DNA of 64,000 bases from Bacillus sp. S/N-304-OC-R1 (GCF_019749375.1 NZ_JACWFE010000013.1:303217-367216), one strand, 5' to 3'. Positions 53,458 to 62,154 are shown, counted from the stretch's first letter. Translations and numbers: made by a program. Notes: generated from the sequence alone by a model not told the origin.

Positions 53458-53472
53458 TAACTTATCAAGTTA
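53458..53472 (+). promoter_or_regulatory. Candidate upstream activating sequence for the kamA activator
   Basis: TAACTT-ATC-AAGTTA, a perfect 15-base inverted repeat centred about 75 bases upstream of the -24 box, the usual distance for an enhancer bound by a sigma-54 activator. Confidence 0.5.
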
Positions 53473-53535
53473 AAACGTTCGTATTACGGGTCATTTATCC
53501 CTTATTAGGCATAAATTATACTAGGGTTTTTTATT

Positions 53536-53553
53536 TTGGCACAGTACTTGCAT
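53536..53553 (+). promoter_or_regulatory. Sigma-54 (-24/-12) promoter of kamA
   Basis: TTGGCAC-AGTAC-TTGCAT, an exact match to the TGGCAC-N5-TTGCW consensus. Start site near 53565, 24 bases before the kamA ATG. Confidence 0.9.
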
Positions 53554-53588
53554 GAATATCAAATAAGAAATTTTTGAGGAGGAATAAT

Positions 53589-55013
53589 ATGAAATCATTT
53601 TTATATAAACCTGATCGTCATTGGAAGGATATTGAACTTTGGAAGGACGTAACAGATGAGCAGTGGAATGATTGGCTATGGCAATTAACAAACACAGTTC
53701 GTACGGTTGATGACTTAAAAAAAGTAATTAATCTAACTCCTGAGGAAGAAGAAGGAGTACGAATTTCAACAAAGACAATTCCCTTAAACATTACTCCTTA
53801 CTATGCTTCATTAATGAATCCGGATGATCCGCGCTGTCCAATTCGGATGCAATCTGTACCAATCTCACAGGAAATTTATAAAACCAAGTATGATTTGGAG
53901 GACCCTCTTTACGAGGATGAAGACTCGCCGGTACCTGGACTAACTCACCGTTATCCGGACCGTGTACTCTTTCTAGTAACCAATCAATGCTCCATGTATT
54001 GCCGCTATTGCACGCGACGCCGTTTCTCCGGACAGATCGGAATGGGTGTCCCGAAGAAACAGCTGGACGCTGCAATTGACTATATTAGAAATACACCTCA
54101 AGTAAGAGATGTCCTCATCTCTGGAGGAGATGGGCTTCTTATTAATGACAATATTTTAGAGTATATTTTAAAAAATCTCCGTGCCATTGACCATGTTGAA
54201 ATTATTCGAATCGGTACAAGAGCACCTGTTGTCTTCCCGCAAAGAATCACTGAAAACCTCTGCAATATTTTGAAAAAATATCACCCAATTTGGTTAAATA
54301 CACATTTCAACACTTCAATTGAAATTACGGAAGAATCGAAAAAGGCATGCGAAATGCTTGCGAATGCTGGTGTGCCCGTCGGCAATCAATCAGTTATTCT
54401 TGCGGGCATCAATGACAGTGTTCCAATTATGAAGAGGTTGATGCATGATCTGGTAAAGATTCGAGTTCGTCCTTATTATATTTATCAATGTGACTTATCA
54501 GAAGGAATCGGGCACTTCCGTGCACCAGTTTCGAAGGGTCTTGAGATTATTGAAGGATTGCGAGGCCATACTTCAGGTTATGCAGTTCCTACATTTGTCG
54601 TGGATGCTCCTGGCGGCGGTGGCAAAATCGCCCTTCAGCCAAATTATTTAATCTCTCAAAGTGCAGATAAAGTCGTTCTGCGTAATTTTGAAGGGGTGAT
54701 TACGACTTATCCAGAACCTGAAAACTATATTCCTGGCCGTGCAGAAGGCTACTTCAAAGAAATTTATCCGGATATGGAATCGAAGCAGTCGAATGTAGGT
54801 ATTGCTGCATTAATGAATGACCAAAAATTTAATCTTGTTCCAGAAGGTCTAGGCAGACTTAAACGCAGGGAACAATACGAGCATGATCCAGCACATGCAT
54901 CCTTAAAAGATAAACGTGAGAAGCGGGACCAGCTGAAAGAGAAAAAGTTTAAAGCGGTGCAAATGAAACAAACATCAAATGAATTCGAACGAAAAGTGAT
55001 AGCGAGTGAATAG
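53589..55013 (+). CDS. kamA: Lysine 2,3-aminomutase
   Basis: A radical-SAM, PLP-dependent enzyme that interconverts L-lysine and L-beta-lysine. The cluster-binding CxxxCxxC is Cys134, Cys138 and Cys141 (NQCSMYCRYCTRRRF); the PLP lysine is in DAPGGGGKIAL. It has 474 residues, like B. subtilis KamA (471). GAGGAGG precedes ATG 53589. The promoter is sigma-54 type with a dedicated activator upstream, so it is not simply the last gene of the yod operon as in B. subtilis. yokU follows, with its ribosome site in the kamA end. Confidence 0.97.
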   Translation: MKSFLYKPDRHWKDIELWKDVTDEQWNDWLWQLTNTVRTVDDLKKVINLTPEEEEGVRISTKTIPLNITPYYASLMNPDDPRCPIRMQSVPISQEIYKTKYDLEDPLYEDEDSPVPGLTHRYPDRVLFLVTNQCSMYCRYCTRRRFSGQIGMGVPKKQLDAAIDYIRNTPQVRDVLISGGDGLLINDNILEYILKNLRAIDHVEIIRIGTRAPVVFPQRITENLCNILKKYHPIWLNTHFNTSIEITEESKKACEMLANAGVPVGNQSVILAGINDSVPIMKRLMHDLVKIRVRPYYIYQCDLSEGIGHFRAPVSKGLEIIEGLRGHTSGYAVPTFVVDAPGGGGKIALQPNYLISQSADKVVLRNFEGVITTYPEPENYIPGRAEGYFKEIYPDMESKQSNVGIAALMNDQKFNLVPEGLGRLKRREQYEHDPAHASLKDKREKRDQLKEKKFKAVQMKQTSNEFERKVIASE

Positions 55014-55023
55014 GAGGATAGGA

Positions 55024-55308
55024 ATGGAGGAGAAATGTGCTTGGTGTGAAGAGGGGGATATTGAGACTGGTTTAGGGGATGTATATTGGGAGCTTCCAGA
55101 TGGAACGAGGGCTATCAAAATTAGAGAGGTTCCAACAGTTTATTGTAAAGAATGTCAGATGGAATATCAGGATGTGGAGCTAGTCAAACAGATAGATGAT
55201 CAGTTGTTTTTAATAAATACGAAGGAAATCAGGGGAGAAACAACCTATGAGAAACTAATGTCGCAGCCTAAATTACTGAAAAGAAATTATTTTGATTTTA
55301 CAATTTAA
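55024..55308 (+). CDS. yokU: YokU family zinc-finger-like protein
   Basis: A 94-residue protein with two CxxC-type pairs, CAWCEEG at residue ~5 and YCKECQMEY at ~43, as in YgiT-type zinc fingers. It corresponds to B. subtilis YokU, which also lies directly after kamA. ATG 55024 follows AGGAGGATAGG; GTG 55006, overlapping kamA, lies before the ribosome site. Role unknown; linkage suggests a partner or regulator of KamA. Confidence 0.82.
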   Translation: MEEKCAWCEEGDIETGLGDVYWELPDGTRAIKIREVPTVYCKECQMEYQDVELVKQIDDQLFLINTKEIRGETTYEKLMSQPKLLKRNYFDFTI

Positions 55309-55423
55309 ACAAACACGAAAAAATTTATTTTTCACAAAGAATTCACGTTTTTATCACAAACTCTCTTTTCTCTCTCCTTATAATGAATATAGGGATATAT
55401 TCATTTAATTAACGGGAGGAAAA

Positions 55424-55618
55424 ATGATGCAGCTAACATTAATGATTATGCTTGCAGCCGCTATGTTTGTTTTGTTTTTCTGCGGTTTTTATTCAGGTGT
55501 GATTAAAGAAAAATACGGTAAGAATTGGCTGCTTGCTGTTCCCATAACAGTAGCCATTCTAATGTTTAATATTATTTGGATTTTGACTGAATTAGCAAAA
55601 TCAGCACGCTACCAGTAA
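55424..55618 (+). CDS. Small two-span membrane protein
   Basis: A 64-residue protein with membrane segments at ~3-25 and ~37-58, separated by a short positive loop (KEKYGKNWL). ATG 55424 or the next codon ATG 55427, after CGGGAGG. I do not recognise the family. It is monocistronic, with a terminator downstream. Confidence 0.65.
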   Translation: MMQLTLMIMLAAAMFVLFFCGFYSGVIKEKYGKNWLLAVPITVAILMFNIIWILTELAKSARYQ

Positions 55619-55657
55619 GAAAACATTCTGCATTTAATGTTAATTACAAATCTTTTG

Positions 55658-55688
55658 AAAGCAACCTAATAAAATTGGGTTGCTTTTT
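55658..55688 (+). terminator. Terminator of the two-span membrane protein gene
   Basis: AAAGCAACCTA ... TGGGTTGCTTTTT, 8-10 paired bases. Confidence 0.88.
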
Positions 55689-55788
55689 CCATGGACGAAT
55701 ACCCAGTAAATCGCATATAGTATACGATATAAACATTATCTTTCCAAAAAACAGGGATTAGGATATTTTTTTGAATGAGGCGGTAATG

Positions 55789-56010
55789 ATGGCAAAAACA
55801 TTTTATCATTTTCTAATGAAATATCGGCATCCATCTCCAAAGGATTGTATTAGCCGGTTTGCGAATGAAGCATATCTTGACCACAGCTTTCCAAAAACAT
55901 CATCTGATTATCATGAGATTAGTACTTATTTAGAGCTAAACGGCTCCTATATTGAGAGTATGACTGTTTTTGATGAAGCTTGGGAATTGTATTTAATTGC
56001 TGAAGGATAG
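55789..56010 (+). CDS. yozE: YozE family protein
   Basis: A 73-residue, mostly helical protein. The strongly conserved pattern FYHFLMKYRHPSPKD, HSFPKTSSDYHEIS and YLELNGSY identifies the YozE (UPF0346) family, a three-helix bundle of unknown function. ATG 55789 lies 5 bases after GAGGCGG; ATG 55786 and TTG 55771 are less well placed. Confidence 0.93.
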   Translation: MAKTFYHFLMKYRHPSPKDCISRFANEAYLDHSFPKTSSDYHEISTYLELNGSYIESMTVFDEAWELYLIAEG

Positions 56011-56022
56011 GGTATAATCAAT

Positions 56023-56057
56023 AAAAAACGGTAACTCCTTGTGAGTTGCCGTTTTTT
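56023..56057 (+). terminator. Terminator of yozE
   Basis: AAAAAACGG(T)AACTC ... GAGTTGCCGTTTTTT. Confidence 0.9.
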
Positions 56058-56166
56058 GTGCTTTATCCATTTTTAATCAGTATAGCATCAGACGGACCGA
56101 AATTTCCTTCCTCTGCATATAATATGGTAATTAAATTTCACGACTCACACCTGGAGGATGGAGGAA

Positions 56167-56865
56167 ATGAACGAGCGGAAAAAGTCAAAATTTAATATCG
56201 GTGATACAGTCGTGATCACTATTTATGGAACCGTTGGGAAAATCACTGACATCAAATGGCTCGATGGCATGTACGTATATGAGGTAAATAAAAGTGAAGG
56301 GCTTTTTATGGAATCCAGTCTCAAAATGCTTTCTGAGTACCAAGGGGAGATCATTGAGAAGGAACAGATTGATATTGAATACAAATATTTAATTGGTGAT
56401 TTAGTTCAAGTAAAGGGCTATGGAGCAGATTTGTTTAGGGTAGTAGGTTTCCGGACAGAAATATGGCGATATAAGGAAGATGCCTGGGAAGATATTATTT
56501 ATGAGCTTACGAGAATAAGTGACGGGGAATGGCTCGAAGCAGGAGAAGAAGAATTGACGCTTGTCGCTGATGCGGAAAGTGCGGATGCCTTCATCCAAAA
56601 GCTAGGCTTGCTATATTTGCTGAACAAAAAAGAAAAACTCCCAAAACTAATTGAAGAAAAAGGCCACACTTTCCGGAAAGCTGAAAAAGAAATCCTAGCA
56701 GATTTACGCGAGAAAAAACTGCTCATTGATGGGTTATTAGATATATATAATGATTATCGTATTTTATACGAGATGTTCCAGGATGAAGAATATCGGCATA
56801 TTATGCGAATTGTTTTAAGGAAATTAAAACAAATTGCAAGCAATGATGGAAAAAGCACAGTTTAG
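56167..56865 (+). CDS. Conserved hypothetical protein with two SH3/KOW-like repeats
   Basis: A 232-residue cytoplasmic protein. Two barrel-like units are suggested by KFNIGDTVVITIYGTVGKITDIK (~8) and KYLIGDLVQVKGYGADLFRVVGF (~73). The C-terminal ~90 residues are helical and charged. A bacillus gene of this kind lies in the yod region of B. subtilis, but I cannot name it with certainty. ATG 56167 is 9 bases after GGAGG; ATG 56158 abuts it. The stop overlaps, tail to tail, the small gene on the other strand. Confidence 0.72.
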   Translation: MNERKKSKFNIGDTVVITIYGTVGKITDIKWLDGMYVYEVNKSEGLFMESSLKMLSEYQGEIIEKEQIDIEYKYLIGDLVQVKGYGADLFRVVGFRTEIWRYKEDAWEDIIYELTRISDGEWLEAGEEELTLVADAESADAFIQKLGLLYLLNKKEKLPKLIEEKGHTFRKAEKEILADLREKKLLIDGLLDIYNDYRILYEMFQDEEYRHIMRIVLRKLKQIASNDGKSTV

Positions 56866-57029
56866 CCTTGCTGATAGAATAGAAATAATAAATAAGCCAT
56901 ATAAGGTACACATAAGAACAGGGTAAATTTAAATAAAACGTTCAGAATTTTGCCAAATGAATTGATAATGACGCTATCATCTTGGTTCACATCTTCTTTT
57001 ATTGCTGCAGCTAAGCTAGATATTTTCAT
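56862..57029 (-). CDS. 55-residue membrane protein
   Basis: A short frame with a strong ribosome site (GGGGGAGAA, 5 bases before ATG 57029). Residues 1-30 are polar (MKISSLAAAIKEDVNQDD...), residues ~31-52 are a hydrophobic segment (VLFKFTLFLCVPYMAYLLFL). No family recognised. It overlaps the 3' end of the preceding gene by four bases, tail to tail. The remaining 270 bases up to yozD hold the two divergent promoter regions and a small AAGACA/TGTCTT hairpin (57053-57076); nothing else was seen. Confidence 0.6.
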   Translation of the reverse strand: MKISSLAAAIKEDVNQDDSVIINSFGKILNVLFKFTLFLCVPYMAYLLFLFYQQG

Positions 57030-57298
57030 ATAATTTCTCCCCCGATGATTTTCTTAAGACATGTATATGCCTGTCTTCAGCAAAAATGTCAGGAGAAAAA
57101 ATAATTTATAATTTTGAACTGTTCATGACGCCTTTCGAATTTAAAATTACTGAATGATGGTTTTCAATAACGGCTCTAAACGTACTTTATGAATATATTT
57201 TCTGCAATAAGAGATTCGATATAGTTCATCCGAAAAAATCTATTGTTAGCATGAATTATAGGAGAACGTCATACATTCTCTACAAAGGGGGCGGTGCT

Positions 57299-57472
57299 GT
57301 GAGAGAAATTGAGGTAATCATTGATACGGAGGAGATAGCGGATTTTTTCTTTCATGAGCTAACGAGAAGAGGTTATGTGCCTGCTGAAAATGAATTAGAA
57401 GAACTGGCAGATATCGTTTTTGATTATTTATTGCAGAAGTGCATAATTGATGAGGAAATTGATCCTGATTAA
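57299..57472 (+). CDS. yozD: YozD family protein
   Basis: A 57-residue acidic protein that matches the YozD family: EIEVIIDTEEIADFFFHEL, RRGYVPAENELEELAD, LLQKCIIDEEID. Function unknown. The start GTG 57299 follows AAAGGGGGCGG; the in-frame ATG at 57251 lacks a ribosome site and would exceed the family length. Confidence 0.88.
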   Translation: MREIEVIIDTEEIADFFFHELTRRGYVPAENELEELADIVFDYLLQKCIIDEEIDPD

Positions 57473-57477
57473 CATAG

Positions 57478-57510
57478 AAAAAATGACGAGAATGCTCTCG
57501 TCATTTTTTA
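57478..57510. terminator. Bidirectional terminator of yozD and the dehydrogenase gene
   Basis: AAAAAATGACGAGA - ATGC - TCTCGTCATTTTTT, a perfect 14-bp stem overlapping the minus-strand stop. Confidence 0.95.
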
Positions 57511-58497
57511 GTTTTGGAAGCCAATTTTGTTCACAAGATTTGGTGGCTGGTGTCCTTGAAGGGCATCTGCTAGGTTTCTTGCTGCAAGCTCCCACATTTT
57601 CGTTCTCGTTTGGACACTTGCACTGCCGATATGAGGAAGTGTGACAACATTTGGGAACTGTAGTAATGGATGGTTAACTGGCACTGGTTCATGTTCAAAA
57701 ACGTCTAGTCCCGCTCCCCAGATATGCCCTTCCGATAATGCCTGCACTAAATCAGCTTCATTCACAATCCCGCCTCGGGCAGTATTGATTAATATCGCCG
57801 TCTTTTTCATTTGTTTTAATTCTTTTATTGTTATCATGTTTTGAGTTTCTTTCGTAAACGGAGTAAGAATACATACATAATCAGATGTTTGTAATAAAGT
57901 ATCAAAATCTGTATATGAAATCCCGAGTTCTGCTTCTAACGCATGCTTCCTGTTTCTGCTTGTATATAATAAATTCATATTAAAACCCTTGGCTCTTCTC
58001 GCTACAGCAGCGCCAATTTCCCCTAAACCAATAATTCCTAAAGTAGCTCCATGCACATCCATCCCAGTTAAAAACATAGGTGACCATGTTTGCCATTTTC
58101 CTTCGCGCAAGTGATTAGAGGCTTCGATTAACCTTCTGGATGTCGCAAGCATTAAGGCAAAGGTAAGATCAGCAGTTGTTTCCGTTAACACTCCAGGCGT
58201 ATTTGTGATCATAATGCCTCTTAAACTAGCTTCTTCAATTCCAATATTATTATAGCCCACTGCTAAATTGCTGATCACCTTAAGGTTTACTCCTTTTTCC
58301 AATACCTCTTGATCAATGCTTTCTGTCAGTAAACATAGTAATCCATCATATTGATGAATCCTTTCTAGTAACTCTTCTCGAGGTATTTGCACTTCTTCTG
58401 AGTCCCATATGTCCACTTCAAAATGTTTTTTTAGATTACTAAGAACATGCTCTGGCGGCTTACGAGTTATGAATATTTTCCGTTTAATGAGTATCAT
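57508..58497 (-). CDS. D-2-hydroxyacid dehydrogenase (glyoxylate/hydroxypyruvate reductase type)
   Basis: A 329-residue NAD(P)-dependent dehydrogenase. Catalytic and cofactor motifs: GIIGLGEIG (Rossmann loop, ~152-160), INTARGGIVNE with catalytic Arg, Glu in FEHEPVP, and His in TLPHIGSASVQTR. The substrate is a short 2-hydroxy acid, probably glycerate or glycolate by resemblance to GyaR/GhrB. ATG 58497 directly follows AGGGG, leaving no spacing, so an unusual initiation is possible. No neighbour points to a pathway. Confidence 0.9.
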   Translation of the reverse strand: MILIKRKIFITRKPPEHVLSNLKKHFEVDIWDSEEVQIPREELLERIHQYDGLLCLLTESIDQEVLEKGVNLKVISNLAVGYNNIGIEEASLRGIMITNTPGVLTETTADLTFALMLATSRRLIEASNHLREGKWQTWSPMFLTGMDVHGATLGIIGLGEIGAAVARRAKGFNMNLLYTSRNRKHALEAELGISYTDFDTLLQTSDYVCILTPFTKETQNMITIKELKQMKKTAILINTARGGIVNEADLVQALSEGHIWGAGLDVFEHEPVPVNHPLLQFPNVVTLPHIGSASVQTRTKMWELAARNLADALQGHQPPNLVNKIGFQN

Positions 58498-58616
58498 CCC
58501 CTGTCTTTTGAAATATATAAATGATTCAATCTATTGTAATATTATCCAGTAAAATATGGCAGTTAAGCAAATAATATAGTTTAAAAAACATTTATATGAT
58601 GAAACTAACGCAAAAA

Positions 58617-58647
58617 AAATAGCCCAATTTTCAGGGCTTATTTTTTT
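58617..58647 (-). terminator. Terminator of the glycerophosphodiesterase gene
   Basis: On the minus strand AATAAGCCC ... GGGCTATT with a one-base bulge, then seven T. Confidence 0.7.
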
Positions 58648-58660
58648 GTGTGAAATTTTT

Positions 58661-59518
58661 TTATTCTTTAATAATAGGAGAAATAAAACTTGTAAATCTA
58701 TATTCTGATTTTCTATATTCCTCGTCCGAAATAATGCCATGAACGCCTATACGTTGCATCATCGTGAATTGATATTGTTTTTTTATTGTCCAAGAGAAAA
58801 TATCAAACCCTAATAATTGAGCTTTTTTGATAAATTCTTTTGATAATAATTGGTGATGAATAGATAGAAATGAGGCATATGGTCTATATGAGGCCAACTT
58901 CAGCATATCTAGCGGCTTATTAAGCAAAAGACCGGTTCCGATGGCCGGGACATGCTCCTTGATTTTTTTTAATTCATTAAAATTAAATGTCTGAACCTTT
59001 AAAGAATCAGGATCTAATCCTCCTTCTATATGATATGTGAGCAAGTTGGATAGAATTTCTACTAAGCCTGGCTGAGTTTCTGGTGATTTGACATCAATTA
59101 AAATTCCAATTTTCCTACCGAATTGTAAGAGGACTTCATCAAGAAGAGGAATTCTTTCATCACGGAAATCAGGGGAAAACCAAGATCCGGCATCGAGCAT
59201 TTTTAATTCCTTAACTGTAAGGTCACCGATAGCTCCAATTCCATCTGTAGTTCTTCTGACATCGTCATCATGGATAACTACTAATTGCTGGTCTTTGCTA
59301 AGCCTAACATCCAGCTCAATATAGTCAAATCCAAGCTCCAATGCTTTTTGAAATGAAGCCATTGTATTTTCAGGAGCATATAAGGAGGCGCCCCGATGAG
59401 CAATAGATGTGAATGGTTGAAGTGGTTGTAAGAAATTAATAGTGTTTGTGATTACTAACCAAAGACCGAGCAGGATAAAAGATAAAAACGGTCTTTTACT
59501 TGGCAATGTTTTTAGCAT
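58661..59518 (-). CDS. Glycerophosphodiester phosphodiesterase
   Basis: A 285-residue GDPD that splits glycerophosphodiesters to glycerol-3-phosphate and an alcohol. The catalytic HRGASLYAPENTMASF block (His and Glu-Asn) is at residues ~42-57, with ELDVRLSKDQQLVVIHDDDVRRTTDG following. An N-terminal membrane segment (FLSFILLGLWLVITNTINF) without obvious cleavage suggests membrane anchoring with the domain outside. AAGGGGGGCT precedes ATG 59518. The 250 bases to yodL contain only AT-rich promoter sequence. Confidence 0.92.
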   Translation of the reverse strand: MLKTLPSKRPFLSFILLGLWLVITNTINFLQPLQPFTSIAHRGASLYAPENTMASFQKALELGFDYIELDVRLSKDQQLVVIHDDDVRRTTDGIGAIGDLTVKELKMLDAGSWFSPDFRDERIPLLDEVLLQFGRKIGILIDVKSPETQPGLVEILSNLLTYHIEGGLDPDSLKVQTFNFNELKKIKEHVPAIGTGLLLNKPLDMLKLASYRPYASFLSIHHQLLSKEFIKKAQLLGFDIFSWTIKKQYQFTMMQRIGVHGIISDEEYRKSEYRFTSFISPIIKE

Positions 59519-59768
59519 GCATTAGCCCCCCTTATTTATTTTTTTATTTATAATATGAAGCTGGACGGACAAATGTAAGCGCTTTCTAATTAAAAAACAA
59601 TTCATTCGACAAAACTAGTAATTTTTTGATGAAGGAAACGACAAACTGAATATTTAATAGAAAAGTAAGGTCGTTTCAGAAATATTAGAATATTTTAATT
59701 ATATTTTACTTTAATAATATATTCTTTTCAATATCAGGGAAATAAATTATTTCTAAGGGGGATTGGAT

Positions 59769-60077
59769 ATGCTTAAGGAACTCACACGTATGAAAAAAAA
59801 GGAGTATGATGTCACAATTTTTCAAACACCTGAATTCCGGCAAAATAAAGGATACAGGCAGGTTTATCGATTAACCGTTCAAGCCATTGATCATGAGGAC
59901 TGTCTCTATTCAGTATTTTCGACTTTTAATGTTTTTGATTTAATCCCGCCTGATTTTAATGGAAGATATATAGCGACAGGAGATATTTTATACATTGATG
60001 AAGGTATTAAGGGGCAATATTATTTTCAATTAAAACCTGGAGGATGGAAGGAAATTAGCCGTATTCATATTAGGTAA
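59769..60077 (+). CDS. yodL: YodL-like protein
   Basis: A 102-residue protein of the YodL family. Conserved stretch: KKEYDVTIFQTPEFRQNKGYRQVYRL and FNVFDLIPPDFNGRYIATGDILYIDEG when followed along the chain. In B. subtilis overproduced YodL disturbs MreB-dependent cell width and the gene is expressed in sporulation. ATG 59769 follows AAGGGGGATTGG; TTG 59763 is in the ribosome site. Confidence 0.82.
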   Translation: MLKELTRMKKKEYDVTIFQTPEFRQNKGYRQVYRLTVQAIDHEDCLYSVFSTFNVFDLIPPDFNGRYIATGDILYIDEGIKGQYYFQLKPGGWKEISRIHIR

Positions 60078-60108
60078 ATAAGGAAAGCAAAAGCTCTCCT
60101 TATTATTA
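60077..60108. terminator. Bidirectional terminator between yodL and the small basic gene
   Basis: AATAAGGA ... TCCTTATT with a 12-base loop, followed by ATTATTTCTT. Confidence 0.65.
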
Positions 60109-60231
60109 TTTCTTACGTTTGTTTGCTGCAAACTCTTTACCATGAGCTTCTTGCTCGGCAATAATCGCTTCAGGTGGTGTGTGATTATTTTTCTTCGGGG
60201 AATTAATACGATTTCGATGTTTTTTACCCAT
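60106..60231 (-). CDS. Small basic protein, 41 residues
   Basis: MGKKHRNRINSPKKNN then HTPPEAIIAEQEAHGKEFAANKRKK: very basic at both ends, no Cys or Trp. Size, composition and the EFAANKRKK-like end recall minor small acid-soluble spore proteins, but I cannot assign a family. ATG 60231 lies 6 bases after GGAGG on the minus strand; the longer in-frame extension to 60297 has no ribosome site. Confidence 0.65.
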   Translation of the reverse strand: MGKKHRNRINSPKKNNHTPPEAIIAEQEAHGKEFAANKRKK

Positions 60232-60438
60232 TTGAAACCTCCAGAAAATTCTTACCTTAATTGTTAGGATTGTATAATGGTTTTGATTGCCATTCACATC
60301 CTTAAAGGCTATAATTAGCTTTCCCGAAGGCCATTTAAAACATGCTTTGGACAGAGGTTTTTATGCTGGGAGCAATTATGATATAGTAAATTTAGACTGA
60401 CAGTTAATACTTTTAGAGAATTTAGGAGGATTATACTA

Positions 60439-61143
60439 ATGAGTATTCATATTGGCGCTAAAGAAAATGAGATCGCAGAAACGGTCCTTTTACCAGGAGA
60501 TCCTTTAAGGGCAAAATATATAGCCCAAACGTTTTTAGAAAATGCAAATTGCTATAATGAAGTACGAGGTATGCTTGGTTTTACTGGTACATATAAAGGG
60601 CATCGAATTTCTGTACAGGGAACAGGAATGGGTGTTCCATCTATTTCAATCTACATAAATGAACTAATGCAAAGCTATAATGTCCAGAATTTAATCCGTG
60701 TTGGTACTTGCGGTGCAATCCAAAAGGATGTAAAGGTTCGAGACGTTATTCTTGCTATGTCCGCTTCTACTGACTCACAAATGAATAGAATGACATTTGG
60801 CGGAGTTGATTATGCTCCAACTGCAAGTTTCGACTTACTGAAGCGTGCGTATGAGGCCGGCGTTCAAAAAGGATTGGAGCTTAAGGTTGGAAATGTTTTC
60901 ACATCTGATATGTTTTATAATGATAACTCTGAATTAGAAAAGTGGGCTAAATATCAAATATTGGCTATCGAAATGGAAACATCCGCACTTTATACACTTG
61001 CAGCAAAATTTGACCGTAAAGCCCTATCAGTGTTAACAGTAAGTGATCATATTCTAACAGGCGAGGAAACAACAGCTGAAGAAAGACAAACAACGTTCAA
61101 TGAAATGATTGAAGTTGCTTTGGAAGCTGCTATAACTAAATAA
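60439..61143 (+). CDS. deoD: Purine nucleoside phosphorylase, DeoD type
   Basis: A 234-residue hexameric PNP that splits purine (deoxy)nucleosides with phosphate. Features: [18 protein letters not shown] start ([15 protein letters not shown]), RVGTCGAI with the phosphate Arg, MEMETSALY (ribose/Glu) and the catalytic Asp in [21 protein letters not shown] precedes ATG 60439. B. subtilis deoD is also followed by yodJ and ctpA. No purine riboswitch upstream. Confidence 0.97.
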   Translation: MSIHIGAKENEIAETVLLPGDPLRAKYIAQTFLENANCYNEVRGMLGFTGTYKGHRISVQGTGMGVPSISIYINELMQSYNVQNLIRVGTCGAIQKDVKVRDVILAMSASTDSQMNRMTFGGVDYAPTASFDLLKRAYEAGVQKGLELKVGNVFTSDMFYNDNSELEKWAKYQILAIEMETSALYTLAAKFDRKALSVLTVSDHILTGEETTAEERQTTFNEMIEVALEAAITK

Positions 61144-61151
61144 GAAAGCAG

Positions 61152-61184
61152 GAACTGGTTCAAAAGTATGAGCCAGTTCTTTTA
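61152..61184 (+). terminator. Terminator of deoD
   Basis: GAACTGGTTC ... GAGCCAGTTC (one wobble), then TTTTATTG. Confidence 0.82.
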
Positions 61185-61290
61185 TTGTTTCAAATAATTG
61201 GAATAAAAATGATGCATAACATTCTCTGAAAAAAATACTTTTTCATGTTAAAATAATAGGCGGTAAAAGTAATAAGAGACAGGTGAAAAA

Positions 61291-62151
61291 ATGAAAAAAG
61301 TAATTGCATTAACTGCTTTATCATCCATCATGCTTGCTGGCTGTAATGGGCTTCAGCCTTATTTAGATAAGATTCCTTTCTTGCAAAAGGAAGAAGCGCA
61401 TAACAATCAAGATGATGAAAAAAGCAAAGAAGCTGCTATTGATGAAACGGAAGAAGGATCATCAAAAGAAAATAAAGATAATAACAATAAGCAGGAAAGT
61501 GGCATCCCTTCCCTTGAAGCAGATTTTTTTAATGACGTTATAACTGTAGATGGAAAAAAGGTTATTCAAAATCCAACTAACTTTATGGCTCTTGTTAATA
61601 AACAATATTCACTTCCTGATGGATATGAACCGGAAGATTTAATGAGACCTAACGTTATGTTTTCATTTGGAGATCAGGATATTGAAAAAGCTTATTTACG
61701 ACAAGAAGCTGCAAAAGCGCTGGAAGCGATGTTTACTGAAGCAAAAAAATATGATTTACACTTTTTTGCTGTATCAGGATATCGTTCTTTTGATCGACAA
61801 AAAGCTGTTTTCGATGCGGAAGTAAATAAATATGGAGAAGAAAAAGCTGTTCAGGCTGTCGCTATTCCGGGTAGTAGTGAGCACCAAACTGGGTTAGCGA
61901 TGGATATTTCAAGTCAAAGTAATAATTTTGAGCTTTCTGAAGAATTTGGTGATACAAAAGAAGGCAAATGGGCAGCTGAAAATGCTCACCGCTTCGGGTT
62001 CATTCTTCGTTATCCGAAAGGGAAAGAAGAGATTACAGGCTATAAATTTGAACCTTGGCATTTCCGCTATGTAGGAAAAGACGCAGCAAAAACTATCTAT
62101 GAAAAACACTTAACATTAGAAGAATACTTTGAAATCGTTAAGAAAATCTAA
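61291..62151 (+). CDS. yodJ: D-alanyl-D-alanine carboxypeptidase lipoprotein YodJ (M15B)
   Basis: A 286-residue VanY-type zinc carboxypeptidase that trims peptidoglycan side chains. Lipobox MLAGC gives Cys18. A ~45-residue Glu/Lys/Asn-rich linker follows, then the peptidase domain with SGYRSFDRQKAVF, SSEHQTGLAMDIS (His and Asp zinc ligands) and EPWHFRYVG (catalytic Glu and third ligand). ACAGGTGAAAAA precedes ATG 61291. Extracytoplasmic. Confidence 0.95.
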   Translation: MKKVIALTALSSIMLAGCNGLQPYLDKIPFLQKEEAHNNQDDEKSKEAAIDETEEGSSKENKDNNNKQESGIPSLEADFFNDVITVDGKKVIQNPTNFMALVNKQYSLPDGYEPEDLMRPNVMFSFGDQDIEKAYLRQEAAKALEAMFTEAKKYDLHFFAVSGYRSFDRQKAVFDAEVNKYGEEKAVQAVAIPGSSEHQTGLAMDISSQSNNFELSEEFGDTKEGKWAAENAHRFGFILRYPKGKEEITGYKFEPWHFRYVGKDAAKTIYEKHLTLEEYFEIVKKI

Positions 62152-62154
62152 AGT

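Noticed and set aside
58531..58740. 69-codon hydrophobic minus-strand frame at the end of the glycerophosphodiesterase gene
   Set aside because: Overlaps the real gene and its terminator in another frame, and has no ribosome site.
60232..60438. Purine riboswitch upstream of deoD
   Set aside because: No conserved purine-aptamer core or terminator in the 207 bases.
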